Assembly: GCF_000425585.1 (NCBI RefSeq)
Contig: NZ_AUDS01000009.1
Coordinates: 213,708-277,707 of the forward strand
Origin: Terrimonas ferruginea DSM 30193
Lineage (GTDB): Bacteria; Bacteroidota; Bacteroidia; Chitinophagales; Chitinophagaceae
DNA: 64,000 nucleotides
Reading direction: 5' to 3'
Part shown: positions 51,198-59,430 of the stretch, piece by piece
Numbering within the stretch: the first letter of the stretch is position 1
Layout of the letters: every line of letters begins with the position of its first letter
Translations under genes and position numbers: made by a program
Notes under the pieces: model-generated
Databases searched by the model: none
Told to the model about the DNA's origin: nothing
The model's input: the letters and a program-made list of their open reading frames with translations, nothing else

Positions 51198-53894
51198 ATG
51201 AAAAACCTTCTGACGCTCGCCGTCAGCCTGCTTTGCAGCCTGGCCGCCATTTCCCAACCGACTGTTAGTAGTTTTACACCTGTGTCCGGTGCTGCAGGTA
51301 TGACAATTACGATTGATGGTACCGGATTTTCTACTGCCAGCAATGTTTCGATAGGTAGTGTCAATGTTCCTTTTACGATCGTTTCAGATACACGGATCAC
51401 CGTGGTATTACCCGTTGTCGCATCGGGCCCGGTACGTGTAACCAATCCCTCCGGGAACGGTTCTCTCGCAGGATTCATTTACGTGCCCACTTCCGGCATC
51501 ATCACCGATTTCAACGGTTTCTGGAGAACAACGGCCGCTGCTCCCACCGGCGTTAATCCCGATAACAGCCACAACCTGCTTGCATTTACACACAACGGCG
51601 TTACCTATTCTACCGGTGTGAACAATGCAACCCTCACCAACAATAATGTCACGTTCACCTCCGCCGTTTTCAAGGCACTCCCGGTGGCTTCTATTGCAGG
51701 AACAAACAGCGGCTCCGGATCGATATTTATTGCACTGGCTTCGAAAGTAGACGGATCGGCTACCACAGCTTATGTGCCTGGTGCTTCTTCTTACAACATC
51801 AAGAAAGCATTGGTGGATGGTGTCAACGGTCTCGACCTGGGTACCGGCGTTACCAATCTGCCTTCTTCTGCGGTCATGACTTTTCAGATTTTTAATATCG
51901 ATGGCGCGAGAGCTACCGATGCAGAACCCGATATTATTCTTACGCAAATAGCCTCACCGGCTTCTTCCAATGACGTATTTACGTTTCTCGATGCGTCGGG
52001 CAATACCGTTGGTACGTCTTTTACACAGGACATGACTTATTTGCCCCGCCTCGGTACGTATACGCTTGACCTTTTCAATATGCCCACCGGTGTATCTTAT
52101 AATACTGCCTATGCATACAGTGTGGCGAACAACGGCACCAACACCACCCGTGATATCCGCATCGTATCGCTGAACCTTTCCGATTTTGGTATCAATGCTT
52201 CCAATGCATCACAAGTGCGTGCATTGCGCATTACACCGAGTGGCAACAGCGATTATGCTTTTATCGGATACAATGCGGCTGCTATCAACCTTCCCCCGAA
52301 CGTTACTACCAGCAGTGAAACCTCTGTCAGCAACATTTGCCCCGGCGGCACCGCCAGCCTGGAAGTAATCGGCACACCCGCAGGTGGCGGTACGTTGAGT
52401 TATACATGGGAAGAATCGGTAAACAATGGTGCTTCATGGACAACCGTAACCAATGGTGGTAATTACAGTGGCGCTACTACTTCTCGTTTGCGTGTAACTG
52501 CTGCTGTTGCCGGCAGACGTTATCGTGCTGTGATTGCCGAAACAGGCAATGGCAACAATAGCCGCAGCGGAGAATTTATCATCACCAATGCGGCAGGTAC
52601 AAACCCCAGTGCAGTGACTATTTCCGGTGGCACCACCACTTGTTCAAATGCTTCCGTTATCCTCAACTCAAACGTAACGGGTGGCACCAATCTTAATTAT
52701 CAATGGCAGAGCAACGCTTCGGGTTCTTATACAGACATCCCCGGGGCAAATGGTGTTGCATATATTCCGCCAACTAATCAAACAGGTGCTGTTGGCTATC
52801 GCCTGGTTGTATCTAATGGCTCGGGATGTACCGGTGTTACTTCGGGTGCAACAACCGTTACAGTCAATGGTATTTCTTCCACTACGCCGGCAACCCGCTG
52901 CCAGGCCGGTGCGTTGACTTTGCAAGCCACCGCAAGCAGCGGCAACGTATCCTGGTATACAGCCGAAACTGGTGGCACCGCTGTTTTTACGGGCAACAAC
53001 TATAATATCGCCAGCGTAAGTGCCACCACTACTTATTACGCAGAAGCTGCCGGTTGCGCGTTACGTGTTCCCGTCGTGGCCACTGTACATCCCGCCAGTG
53101 CGGTAGGTATGATCAACCGTACCACAGGATCCGATCCTACCACAGCGGTGCTCACGATCAGCAGCCAGACCGGTGAAGTGGTGAAATGGCAGTCTTCAAC
53201 AGACAATTTTATTTCCGTTATTAATGATATTGCCAACACCAGTTCTCAGTTGATCGTAAGCAAACTCGGACCCACGCAGCAATACCGCGCAGTAGTACAA
53301 AGCGGAACCTGCGCCGCTGTTACTTCCTCTCAATTCGCTGTATTGCCCGTACGTGCGGGAAGTATAGAACTGACAGACCTGGGCGGAAATGTGCTGGTGC
53401 AATGGGAAACCTATGACCAGACCGGCGCTACGGTCTATGAAGTAGAACGCTCAACTGACGGACGTGCATTTGTAAAAGCCGGGGTAGTGGCGCCGCATGC
53501 AAGTGTGCATTACGACTGGCTGGACACAGATCCTGGCACCGGCACAGTATACTATCGTATCCGTGAAGTACGATTGAACGGTTCATCCAATTACAGCGAC
53601 ATCGCATCGATACGTCTCGGTAATCCGAAAGCAGGCATACAGGTATTTCCCAATCCGCTGAGCAGTGGCAATCTGAGGGTACGTTTTTCGCAGATGAATG
53701 CGGGTGTGTATGAACTGCGGTTATACAACACTACCGGACAGGTAGTATACAATGGAAAACTCAATCATAGCGGAGGTTCCGCTACGCAACCGGTGAGTGT
53801 ACCAGGCCAATTGGCCGCGGGCATATATACATTGGTAGTAACAGACGCTGCCGGTACCCGAACGAATATGCCGCTGTTGGTCAGGTATAACTAA
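51198..53894 (+). CDS. T9SS-secreted multidomain protein with IPT/TIG and Ig-like domains
   Basis: An 898-residue exported protein (signal peptide 1-19, ending AISQ). Residues 20-95 form an IPT/TIG domain (SSFTPVSGAAGMTITIDGTGF ... VRVTNPSGNGSLAGFI). About 95-360 resembles a DUF4465-type carbohydrate or cell-surface module (FNGFWRTT..., YTLDLFNMPTGV, LRITPSGNSDYAFIGYNAAAI), followed by repeated Ig-like units, a fibronectin-like stretch (QWETYDQTGATVYEVERSTDG) and a type A T9SS sorting domain at about 810-898 (VFPNPLSSGNLRV... GIYTLVV). Role unknown; likely surface or secreted. Confidence 0.87.
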   Translation: MKNLLTLAVSLLCSLAAISQPTVSSFTPVSGAAGMTITIDGTGFSTASNVSIGSVNVPFTIVSDTRITVVLPVVASGPVRVTNPSGNGSLAGFIYVPTSGIITDFNGFWRTTAAAPTGVNPDNSHNLLAFTHNGVTYSTGVNNATLTNNNVTFTSAVFKALPVASIAGTNSGSGSIFIALASKVDGSATTAYVPGASSYNIKKALVDGVNGLDLGTGVTNLPSSAVMTFQIFNIDGARATDAEPDIILTQIASPASSNDVFTFLDASGNTVGTSFTQDMTYLPRLGTYTLDLFNMPTGVSYNTAYAYSVANNGTNTTRDIRIVSLNLSDFGINASNASQVRALRITPSGNSDYAFIGYNAAAINLPPNVTTSSETSVSNICPGGTASLEVIGTPAGGGTLSYTWEESVNNGASWTTVTNGGNYSGATTSRLRVTAAVAGRRYRAVIAETGNGNNSRSGEFIITNAAGTNPSAVTISGGTTTCSNASVILNSNVTGGTNLNYQWQSNASGSYTDIPGANGVAYIPPTNQTGAVGYRLVVSNGSGCTGVTSGATTVTVNGISSTTPATRCQAGALTLQATASSGNVSWYTAETGGTAVFTGNNYNIASVSATTTYYAEAAGCALRVPVVATVHPASAVGMINRTTGSDPTTAVLTISSQTGEVVKWQSSTDNFISVINDIANTSSQLIVSKLGPTQQYRAVVQSGTCAAVTSSQFAVLPVRAGSIELTDLGGNVLVQWETYDQTGATVYEVERSTDGRAFVKAGVVAPHASVHYDWLDTDPGTGTVYYRIREVRLNGSSNYSDIASIRLGNPKAGIQVFPNPLSSGNLRVRFSQMNAGVYELRLYNTTGQVVYNGKLNHSGGSATQPVSVPGQLAAGIYTLVVTDAAGTRTNMPLLVRYN

Positions 53895-53922
53895 CAAACT
53901 TCCTTTCAGGTATAATAACACA

Positions 53923-53946
53923 CAAGCCGGCAAAAATGCCGGCTTG
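53923..53946 (+). terminator. Probable terminator of the 51198 T9SS gene
   Basis: CAAGCCGGCA, AAAA loop, TGCCGGCTTG; weak T-tract after it. Confidence 0.65.
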
Positions 53947-54112
53947 TTGCTGTCATGCACCCGCTGTCAAGGCGCAATGTTGCCTATATAATTACCAACC
54001 ATCGTTGCCCCTGATGAGGGCGTTCGTTTTATCGTCCTAAATATAGAATAGGATGCCGGCCTGAAAACAACCTGTCGACAGAGAGCGGATTACAACGGAC
54101 GGACGGCGGATA

Positions 54113-54167
54113 GCTAAGGTTAAAGGTTTAGAGTTAAAGTTTAAGGCATAGTAGTAGGTTGGTAAGT
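54113..54167. repeat. Degenerate heptad purine arm (element 12)
   Basis: AAGGTTA/AAGGTTT/AAAGTTT/AAGGCAT units behind the T9SS gene; no pyrimidine arm found. Confidence 0.5.
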
Positions 54168-54256
54168 GCATAGTGCAATAAGTCTTTTCGCCGTTGTTGG
54201 CGTCCTCACATAACTGTCCGGAAGATTTTAAAACCTGTCAATCCTAGATCACGCCA

Positions 54257-54364
54257 CCGTTGGCCTCCAGACCAACGGAGCTGCTCATCCTTGAGTTATG
54301 TACGAAGTTGACCTGACCTATCAAAGCCACCTGACGCTTGCTTGTTGGTCGGGAGACCAACAAG
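54257..54364. repeat. Pair of GTTGG/CCAAC palindromes
   Basis: Hairpins at 54257-54278 and 54341-54364 share the arm GTTGG(T/C) and the word CTCC/GGAG in or beside the loop. They could be two copies of a palindromic repeat unit. Confidence 0.55.
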
Positions 54365-54447
54365 GGCGCTAACTTATACCTCACGCCGCCATTACAACAC
54401 CAGTTGAGGCGCTGAACGCAGATAAAGCGGATTTGAGAATATTTTTT

Positions 54448-54476
54448 AATTAATTATTGTAAAACAATAATTAATT
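54448..54476. promoter_or_regulatory. Inverted-repeat operator over the promoter of the DUF2975 operon
   Basis: Perfect 13-base arms, AATTAATTATTGT and ACAATAATTAATT, with a 3-base spacer. It covers the -33 TTG and ends two bases before the -7 box, a position where a bound repressor would block the promoter. The operon encodes a Cro-type regulator that is the obvious candidate. Confidence 0.7.
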
Positions 54477-54486
54477 TCTAGCTTTG
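54457..54486 (+). promoter_or_regulatory. Consensus Bacteroidota promoter (TTG, N19, TAGCTTTG) of the DUF2975 operon
   Basis: TTG at 54457-54459, exactly 19 bases, then TAGCTTTG at 54479-54486; 25 bases before the ATG at 54512. Confidence 0.8.
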
Positions 54487-54511
54487 AATAATAATCGTAA
54501 AATCAAAAGCA

Positions 54512-55027
54512 ATGGGGTATACAAAAATCGTTTCCCGGATTTTATATGTAGCGGCTATGGCGGCATCGCTTTGCTATTTATTCACCGTGTTGTACTCTGT
54601 TATCTGCCTGCTTACAGGTTGGAGCACGCAGCAGCATGGCAATGGCCTGTACCTGCACATCCTCGTGCCCTTTACACAACAACCGCTTCTTGTAGTCGAC
54701 AACAACATGCCGTATATTATCTTCTCTTTCCTGTTACCCCTTACGTTGTATGGTTTATTTTTCTGGTTGTCGGCCAACGTCTTCCGGATTTTTTTTCAAC
54801 AAAAATTATTTACTCAGCCTCATTTCAGGCATCTCGTGGTTTTTTGTTTAACCAATCTTATTGTGCCGTTGATTGCGGTTTTTACCGCCCGCATGTTTGT
54901 AAACGTGGAAAATGAGATGTGGATGCTGGTAGCCGTACATTTCGTACTGGGATTGTTTGCCTATTTCCTTGCAGGCATTTTCCGGCAGGGATTGGAATTA
55001 CAAAACGAAAAGGATTTATTTATCTGA
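54512..55027 (+). CDS. DUF2975 membrane protein
   Basis: A 171-residue protein with four hydrophobic segments (about 10-35, 70-90, 110-128, 138-158) and the DUF2975 C-terminal hallmark GIFRQGLELQNEKDLFI. In many bacteria this family is encoded right before a YozG-like Cro/C1 regulator, as here: the regulator start lies one base after its stop. The family may act as a membrane partner that controls the regulator (inference). Confidence 0.88.
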   Translation: MGYTKIVSRILYVAAMAASLCYLFTVLYSVICLLTGWSTQQHGNGLYLHILVPFTQQPLLVVDNNMPYIIFSFLLPLTLYGLFFWLSANVFRIFFQQKLFTQPHFRHLVVFCLTNLIVPLIAVFTARMFVNVENEMWMLVAVHFVLGLFAYFLAGIFRQGLELQNEKDLFI

Positions 55028-55028
55028 C

Positions 55029-55235
55029 ATGCCCATCATTGTAAACATAGATGTAATGCTGGCCAGGCGCAAGATGCAAAGCAAGGAGTTGGCGGAAAGA
55101 CTGGGTATTACACCCGCCAATCTTTCTATACTTAAGACGGGTAAAGCAAAGGGCGTACGCTTCGATACACTGGAGGCCATTTGTAAAATATTGGACTGTC
55201 AGCCCGGCGATATCCTCGAATACCAGCCTGATTAA
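55029..55235 (+). CDS. YozG-like Cro/C1-type helix-turn-helix regulator
   Basis: A 68-residue DNA-binding protein: VNIDVMLARRKMQSKELAERLGITPANLSILKTGKAKGVRFDTLEAICKILDCQPGDILEY covers almost the whole protein with a five-helix HTH_XRE fold. ATG at 55029 is chosen because it follows the DUF2975 stop by one base and the frame before it is shadow. Likely autoregulates its operon through the palindrome at 54448-54476 (inference). Confidence 0.93.
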   Translation: MPIIVNIDVMLARRKMQSKELAERLGITPANLSILKTGKAKGVRFDTLEAICKILDCQPGDILEYQPD

Positions 55236-55310
55236 TTACTGATTAACACATCGGTTAAAAAAAAGCGGCGGCAACGTCGCAGGGAATCTTATTGCCTAAA
55301 CTTTTCATAT

Positions 55311-56177
55311 ATGAATAAACTTTTGATCGACAAGATTTCTTTGAGTTACCGCAAAGAAGTCAAAGTGCTCGACAACATTTCACTGGAAATATCCAACGGT
55401 ATGTTCGGATTGCTTGGGCCCAACGGCGCGGGAAAATCATCGCTTATGCGCACTATTGTGGGCTTGCAAAAGCCCGACGAAGGCCGCATTCTTTTCAATG
55501 AGCAGGATGTGGTAGCGAGGCCCGGCGTCTTGCATAAACAACTGGGTTTTCTGCCGCAGGATTTTGGTGTGTACCCAAAAGTGTCTGCTTACAATTTACT
55601 CGATCACCTGGCAGTATTGAAAGGAGTGGGACCGGCTGCAGTCAGAAAGAAACAGATTCTGTCATTGCTGGAAAAAGTGAATCTTGCTGCTTTCCGTCAT
55701 AAAGAAGTGCATACGTTTTCCGGGGGCATGCGTCAACGTTTCGGTGTTGCGCAGGCTTTGCTCGGTAATCCGCAACTCATCATTGCCGATGAACCAACTG
55801 CGGGCCTCGATCCGGAAGAGCGTAACCGGTTCAATCTTTTACTCAGTGAGATCAGCGAGAACATCGTGGTCCTTCTGTCTACTCACCTGGTGGAAGATGT
55901 GCGAAATCTTTGTTCGCAAATGGCCATTATCCGCAATGGCCGGGTGCAGGCATTGGGACGGCCATCAGAAATGCTGGCTCTTTTGAAAGGGAAAATATGG
56001 ACCAGGGCCATCGATACTACAGCGCTGCCGGCTTATCAATCTTCTCACCAGGTCATCAGCCAGCAACTCATCGAAAAATCTTTACACATAACCGTGTATG
56101 CAGAAGATATGCCCGAAGGATTTTCTCCGGCTGAACCCGTACTCGAACATGTTTACTTCCATTCGCTGTCGCTTTAA
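55311..56177 (+). CDS. ABC transporter ATP-binding protein
   Basis: A 288-residue ATPase with Walker A GPNGAGKSS near residue 40, signature FSGGMRQRF, Walker B LIIADEPTAGLDPEE, and H-loop STHLVED. It pairs with the permease-peptidase protein encoded 9 bases downstream. The C-terminal 60 residues (LLKGKIWTRAIDTTALPAY...) match the tail of ATPases that drive ABC-2 exporters. Part of the operon with the regulator. Confidence 0.94.
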   Translation: MNKLLIDKISLSYRKEVKVLDNISLEISNGMFGLLGPNGAGKSSLMRTIVGLQKPDEGRILFNEQDVVARPGVLHKQLGFLPQDFGVYPKVSAYNLLDHLAVLKGVGPAAVRKKQILSLLEKVNLAAFRHKEVHTFSGGMRQRFGVAQALLGNPQLIIADEPTAGLDPEERNRFNLLLSEISENIVVLLSTHLVEDVRNLCSQMAIIRNGRVQALGRPSEMLALLKGKIWTRAIDTTALPAYQSSHQVISQQLIEKSLHITVYAEDMPEGFSPAEPVLEHVYFHSLSL

Positions 56178-56186
56178 AATTTTTTT

Positions 56187-59100
56187 ATGAAAGCAATTCT
56201 TTTGTTTGATCTCCGGCAGTTTGCGCGACAGTTGCCCGGTTATGTTATACTGCTTTTGCTGCTGTGCATGGGGATCTTCACCGGTAATAAATTCAATATG
56301 TCTGCCGGTGAAGGAGTGGAGCTGAACTCGCCTTATACCATCGGGTTCATGCTGGGACTACTAAGCCTGACGGTGATCTTCATCGCTACTTTCTTCGCTA
56401 TACGGATGCTGTTTTCCGAATGGGACAATCGTGTTAACCTGCTCATTTTTACCACGCCGGTACGTAAACGATCTTTTGCTACCGGTCGCTTTCTTTCTTT
56501 GTGGTTACTGACCTTGTCAGGGTTTCTGTTTATGATAACCGGTTTTGTAATCGGTCAGCAAATGCGGGATACCGGTACGGCTTTTCATTTCCTGCATTAC
56601 GCTTATCCCTGGTTGTTTTTTGGTGTGATCAACAGCCTGCTGGTATGCAGTGTACTTTATTTTGCGGGATGGGCCACACAGAATAAAATGCTGGTGGCCG
56701 TGATGGGTTTGCTGCTGTATGTGTTGTATATGGTGATCCTGCTTTTTTCCAATTCACCGTTTATGGCACAAAGCGCGCCGCAGTCGGTAGAAGCGCAACA
56801 GGTGTCGGCTGTCATCGATCCGTTTGGCGTTTCAGCCTATTTCCTGGAAACGCGCAACTTCAGCGTACAGCAACGAAACACACTGATGGTGCCGCTGTCA
56901 GGCTATTGGTTACTGAACAGAATGATTGCGGTACTTCTTTCTTTATTGTTCGTGTGGCTGGGCGCTCGCTCATTTTCCATTCATAAAAAAATAAAAAAAA
57001 CGCGGGAACCAAAGGCGCTTGCTAAATCGGAAACAGCATCAGCTTATTTTCCTGTTGTTGTCAATACAGGAAAAGCCAGGTGGCTGAAAAGTCTCCGGTC
57101 ATACGTGGGATTAGACCTGAAAATAACACTGCGGAGTATATCATTTGTGTTGTCGGCGATTGTGCTGTTGTTTTTATGTGGAATGGAAATGTATGCCGAC
57201 ATCGAAAAAGGGATCCGCCTGCCCGGAAAATACGCGGATTCGGGATTGATGGCTACCTCCATTTCTGAGAATTTCTATCTGCCGGCAGTACTGCTCGTGG
57301 TTTATTTTGTGTATGACCTTTATTGGAAAAGTTACACGTCACGGTTTCAGATGCTGGAGCGGACGAGTGTGCTGTCCTCCGCAAAATACTTCGGGCATTG
57401 GATCAGTGTGAGCGCATTAGTCAGTATCTATACCGTGTTGCTGCTTTTGCTGGGGTTATTGTTTCAATTTGTCTACGCTTATCCGCGGATTGATTGGGCT
57501 GCATACGCAGGATTACTGGTCTTCAACACGCTTCCGCTGATGCTGCTGACAGGTTTTCTGGTGTGGATCAACAGCCTGTTTACAAAACCTTTTATCGGTT
57601 TGGGGGTAACGCTTATACTGGCCTTTTTGCTGGCCGGCCCTTTTTCCGCTAAGCTATTATCTTATCCGTTGCTGCGGTTCTTTTCAGGATTCAAGGGCAC
57701 TTACAGCGACTTCTGTGGTTACGGTGCTTATCTGCGGCCTTTTGTCCAGCGGTGGTTAGCGGGCGCTGCATTAACCGGCTTGCTCTGGATACTGACCTTT
57801 GCGATCCGTCGCCGGCGCATTTCGTTAGCGGGTATGGCAATGACTGTTGTTTGTATTGTGATGGCGGTATTTTCCGGTATGCAATTTATGACCGGATATG
57901 TTCCGCGTTCATCAGCAAAGCAGCAGGACAGCAATGCGGCTTACGAACAGCATTACCGTCATTACCAGCGAATGCCGCAACCTGCCGTTACCGATGTGGT
58001 TACGAAGATCGATCTCTATCCATCGCAACAAGCTTATACTGTTGATGGATATTATGTTTTGCGCAATCTGACGTCCGACACGATCACGAAGGTGCTGATC
58101 AACTTTACGGAGGGATTTGTCATTCAGCAGGCGATACTGGATGGTCAATCGATTGATACAACGGTAAAAGAAATCACGCTTGGGCACCCGATGCAACCGG
58201 GTGATTCGTTGCAAATGAGTTTTGCTTTTTCGTATAAATGGCATGCGGTCAATGGGCATCAATCATTTAATGCCATAGTGGAAAATGGTTCATTTATGCG
58301 CATCAGCCGGTATTATCCTGCCATCGGTTATCAGCAGGAGCGGGAGATCAGTGAAGAGCGGATAAGACGTGGCTATGGTTTGGGAGCCGCTACAGCTTTG
58401 AAGACACCGGAAGATCCGCGTGATAACAACTGGGATTTTGTTCAGTTGAAAATGACCGTGTCGACGGAAAAAGGACAAACGCCACTGGGGACTGGTGATC
58501 TGGTAAAACAATGGGATGAGGGCAGCAGAACCTATGCGGAGTTTTCTCCGGCACAACCGGTGCCGTTCCGGTTTGCGGTAGCTTCGGCTGCTTATACGCA
58601 ACGGAAGACTAATTATAAAGGAACAGAAATAATGGTATTGTACCATCCTTTGCACGAGGAAAATGTAGATCACCTGGTCGACAACATCAAACAGACAATG
58701 GATTATTGCGAAGCGAATTTCGGACCTTATCCGTTCCGCTCGATACGGTTTGCAGAAGTGTCATCTTTTACCCGTGGCTTTGCCGCCACGGCTTATCCCG
58801 GTATAATATTCATGACGGAGAATATGGTGTTTCATGCAGACCTCGGAATTAACCGTGAGCAGGATGTGATCAATGAACTGGCCGGTCATGAGTTATCGCA
58901 TTTGTGGTGGGGTAACAGCCAGCTTAGCGGGGATGAAAGGCAAGGGTCGGTGATGCTGACGGAAACACTGGCCATGTATACCGAGATGATGTTGTATCGC
59001 AGGATGTATGGCGAAAAACGAATGCGTGAGCGGTTGGCAGTTCATCAGCAGTTATATGATGAACAAAAAGGTTTTTCGGCAGAAGAACCACTGTATAAGG

Positions 59101-59327
59101 TAACGGGCAACAATACGCATATAGCATATTCCAAGGGTGCAATAGTGATGGTAAGGATAGCAGAGATGATCGGTGAAGAAAAGGTGAACCTTGCATTGCG
59201 GAATTTATTGGCGAAGCATCGTTATCCGTTGCAGCGGCCGGTTTCCACCGATCTGATTGATGAGTTGCTGGCAGTGAGTAGGGAGGAACATCATGCGGAG
59301 ATCAGGAAGCTGATGATGGAGAGATAG
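56187..59327 (+). CDS. ABC-2 permease fused to M1-family aminopeptidase
   Basis: A 1046-residue protein. Residues about 1-570 hold about twelve hydrophobic segments of an ABC-2-type permease in two halves (LPGYVILLLLLCMGIF near the start and SFVLSAIVLLFLCGMEM in the middle). Residues about 600-1046 are an M1 metallopeptidase: the substrate loop reads IIFMTEN, zinc motif HELSH at 901-905, zinc Glu926 in TETLAMY. The Glu is 20 residues after HELSH rather than the usual 18. The TM part and peptidase face opposite sides, so a peptide may be cut during or after export (inference). This fusion type occurs in Bacteroidota. Confidence 0.92.
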   Translation: MKAILLFDLRQFARQLPGYVILLLLLCMGIFTGNKFNMSAGEGVELNSPYTIGFMLGLLSLTVIFIATFFAIRMLFSEWDNRVNLLIFTTPVRKRSFATGRFLSLWLLTLSGFLFMITGFVIGQQMRDTGTAFHFLHYAYPWLFFGVINSLLVCSVLYFAGWATQNKMLVAVMGLLLYVLYMVILLFSNSPFMAQSAPQSVEAQQVSAVIDPFGVSAYFLETRNFSVQQRNTLMVPLSGYWLLNRMIAVLLSLLFVWLGARSFSIHKKIKKTREPKALAKSETASAYFPVVVNTGKARWLKSLRSYVGLDLKITLRSISFVLSAIVLLFLCGMEMYADIEKGIRLPGKYADSGLMATSISENFYLPAVLLVVYFVYDLYWKSYTSRFQMLERTSVLSSAKYFGHWISVSALVSIYTVLLLLLGLLFQFVYAYPRIDWAAYAGLLVFNTLPLMLLTGFLVWINSLFTKPFIGLGVTLILAFLLAGPFSAKLLSYPLLRFFSGFKGTYSDFCGYGAYLRPFVQRWLAGAALTGLLWILTFAIRRRRISLAGMAMTVVCIVMAVFSGMQFMTGYVPRSSAKQQDSNAAYEQHYRHYQRMPQPAVTDVVTKIDLYPSQQAYTVDGYYVLRNLTSDTITKVLINFTEGFVIQQAILDGQSIDTTVKEITLGHPMQPGDSLQMSFAFSYKWHAVNGHQSFNAIVENGSFMRISRYYPAIGYQQEREISEERIRRGYGLGAATALKTPEDPRDNNWDFVQLKMTVSTEKGQTPLGTGDLVKQWDEGSRTYAEFSPAQPVPFRFAVASAAYTQRKTNYKGTEIMVLYHPLHEENVDHLVDNIKQTMDYCEANFGPYPFRSIRFAEVSSFTRGFAATAYPGIIFMTENMVFHADLGINREQDVINELAGHELSHLWWGNSQLSGDERQGSVMLTETLAMYTEMMLYRRMYGEKRMRERLAVHQQLYDEQKGFSAEEPLYKVTGNNTHIAYSKGAIVMVRIAEMIGEEKVNLALRNLLAKHRYPLQRPVSTDLIDELLAVSREEHHAEIRKLMMER

Positions 59328-59345
59328 TGGTGAATGGTGAACGAC
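59327..59345. repeat. Short heptad array (element 13)
   Basis: Two GGTGAAT units right after the stop of the 56187 gene. Confidence 0.5.
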
Positions 59346-59347
59346 TA

Positions 59348-59379
59348 AGCCATGGTTCGTGTATACACGAACCATGGCT
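59348..59379. terminator. Perfect 32-base palindrome, bidirectional terminator candidate
   Basis: AGCCATGGTTCGTGTA and its exact complement, between convergent genes. The arm core GGTTCGTG is shared with the hairpin at 34426-34449. Confidence 0.65.
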
Positions 59380-59430
59380 GTTTGTGTTTCGGTAAGCTTG
59401 GGGGGAGTGCTTAAAATTAATTGAGGATCT

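Larger units (their letters stand above)
53895..54447. other. Gene-free 550-base stretch with palindromes
   Basis: No gene seen. It begins with a hairpin at 53923-53946, then a degenerate AAGGTTT-type heptad arm at 54113-54167, then two related palindromes: CCGTTGG/CCAACGG (54257-54263 and 54272-54278) and the perfect CTTGTTGGTC-GGGA-GACCAACAAG (54341-54364). It is the largest gap in the window. Confidence 0.6.

Noticed and set aside
54241-54447. tRNA or insertion-sequence end
   Set aside because: No cloverleaf or transposase seen; only two small palindromes.
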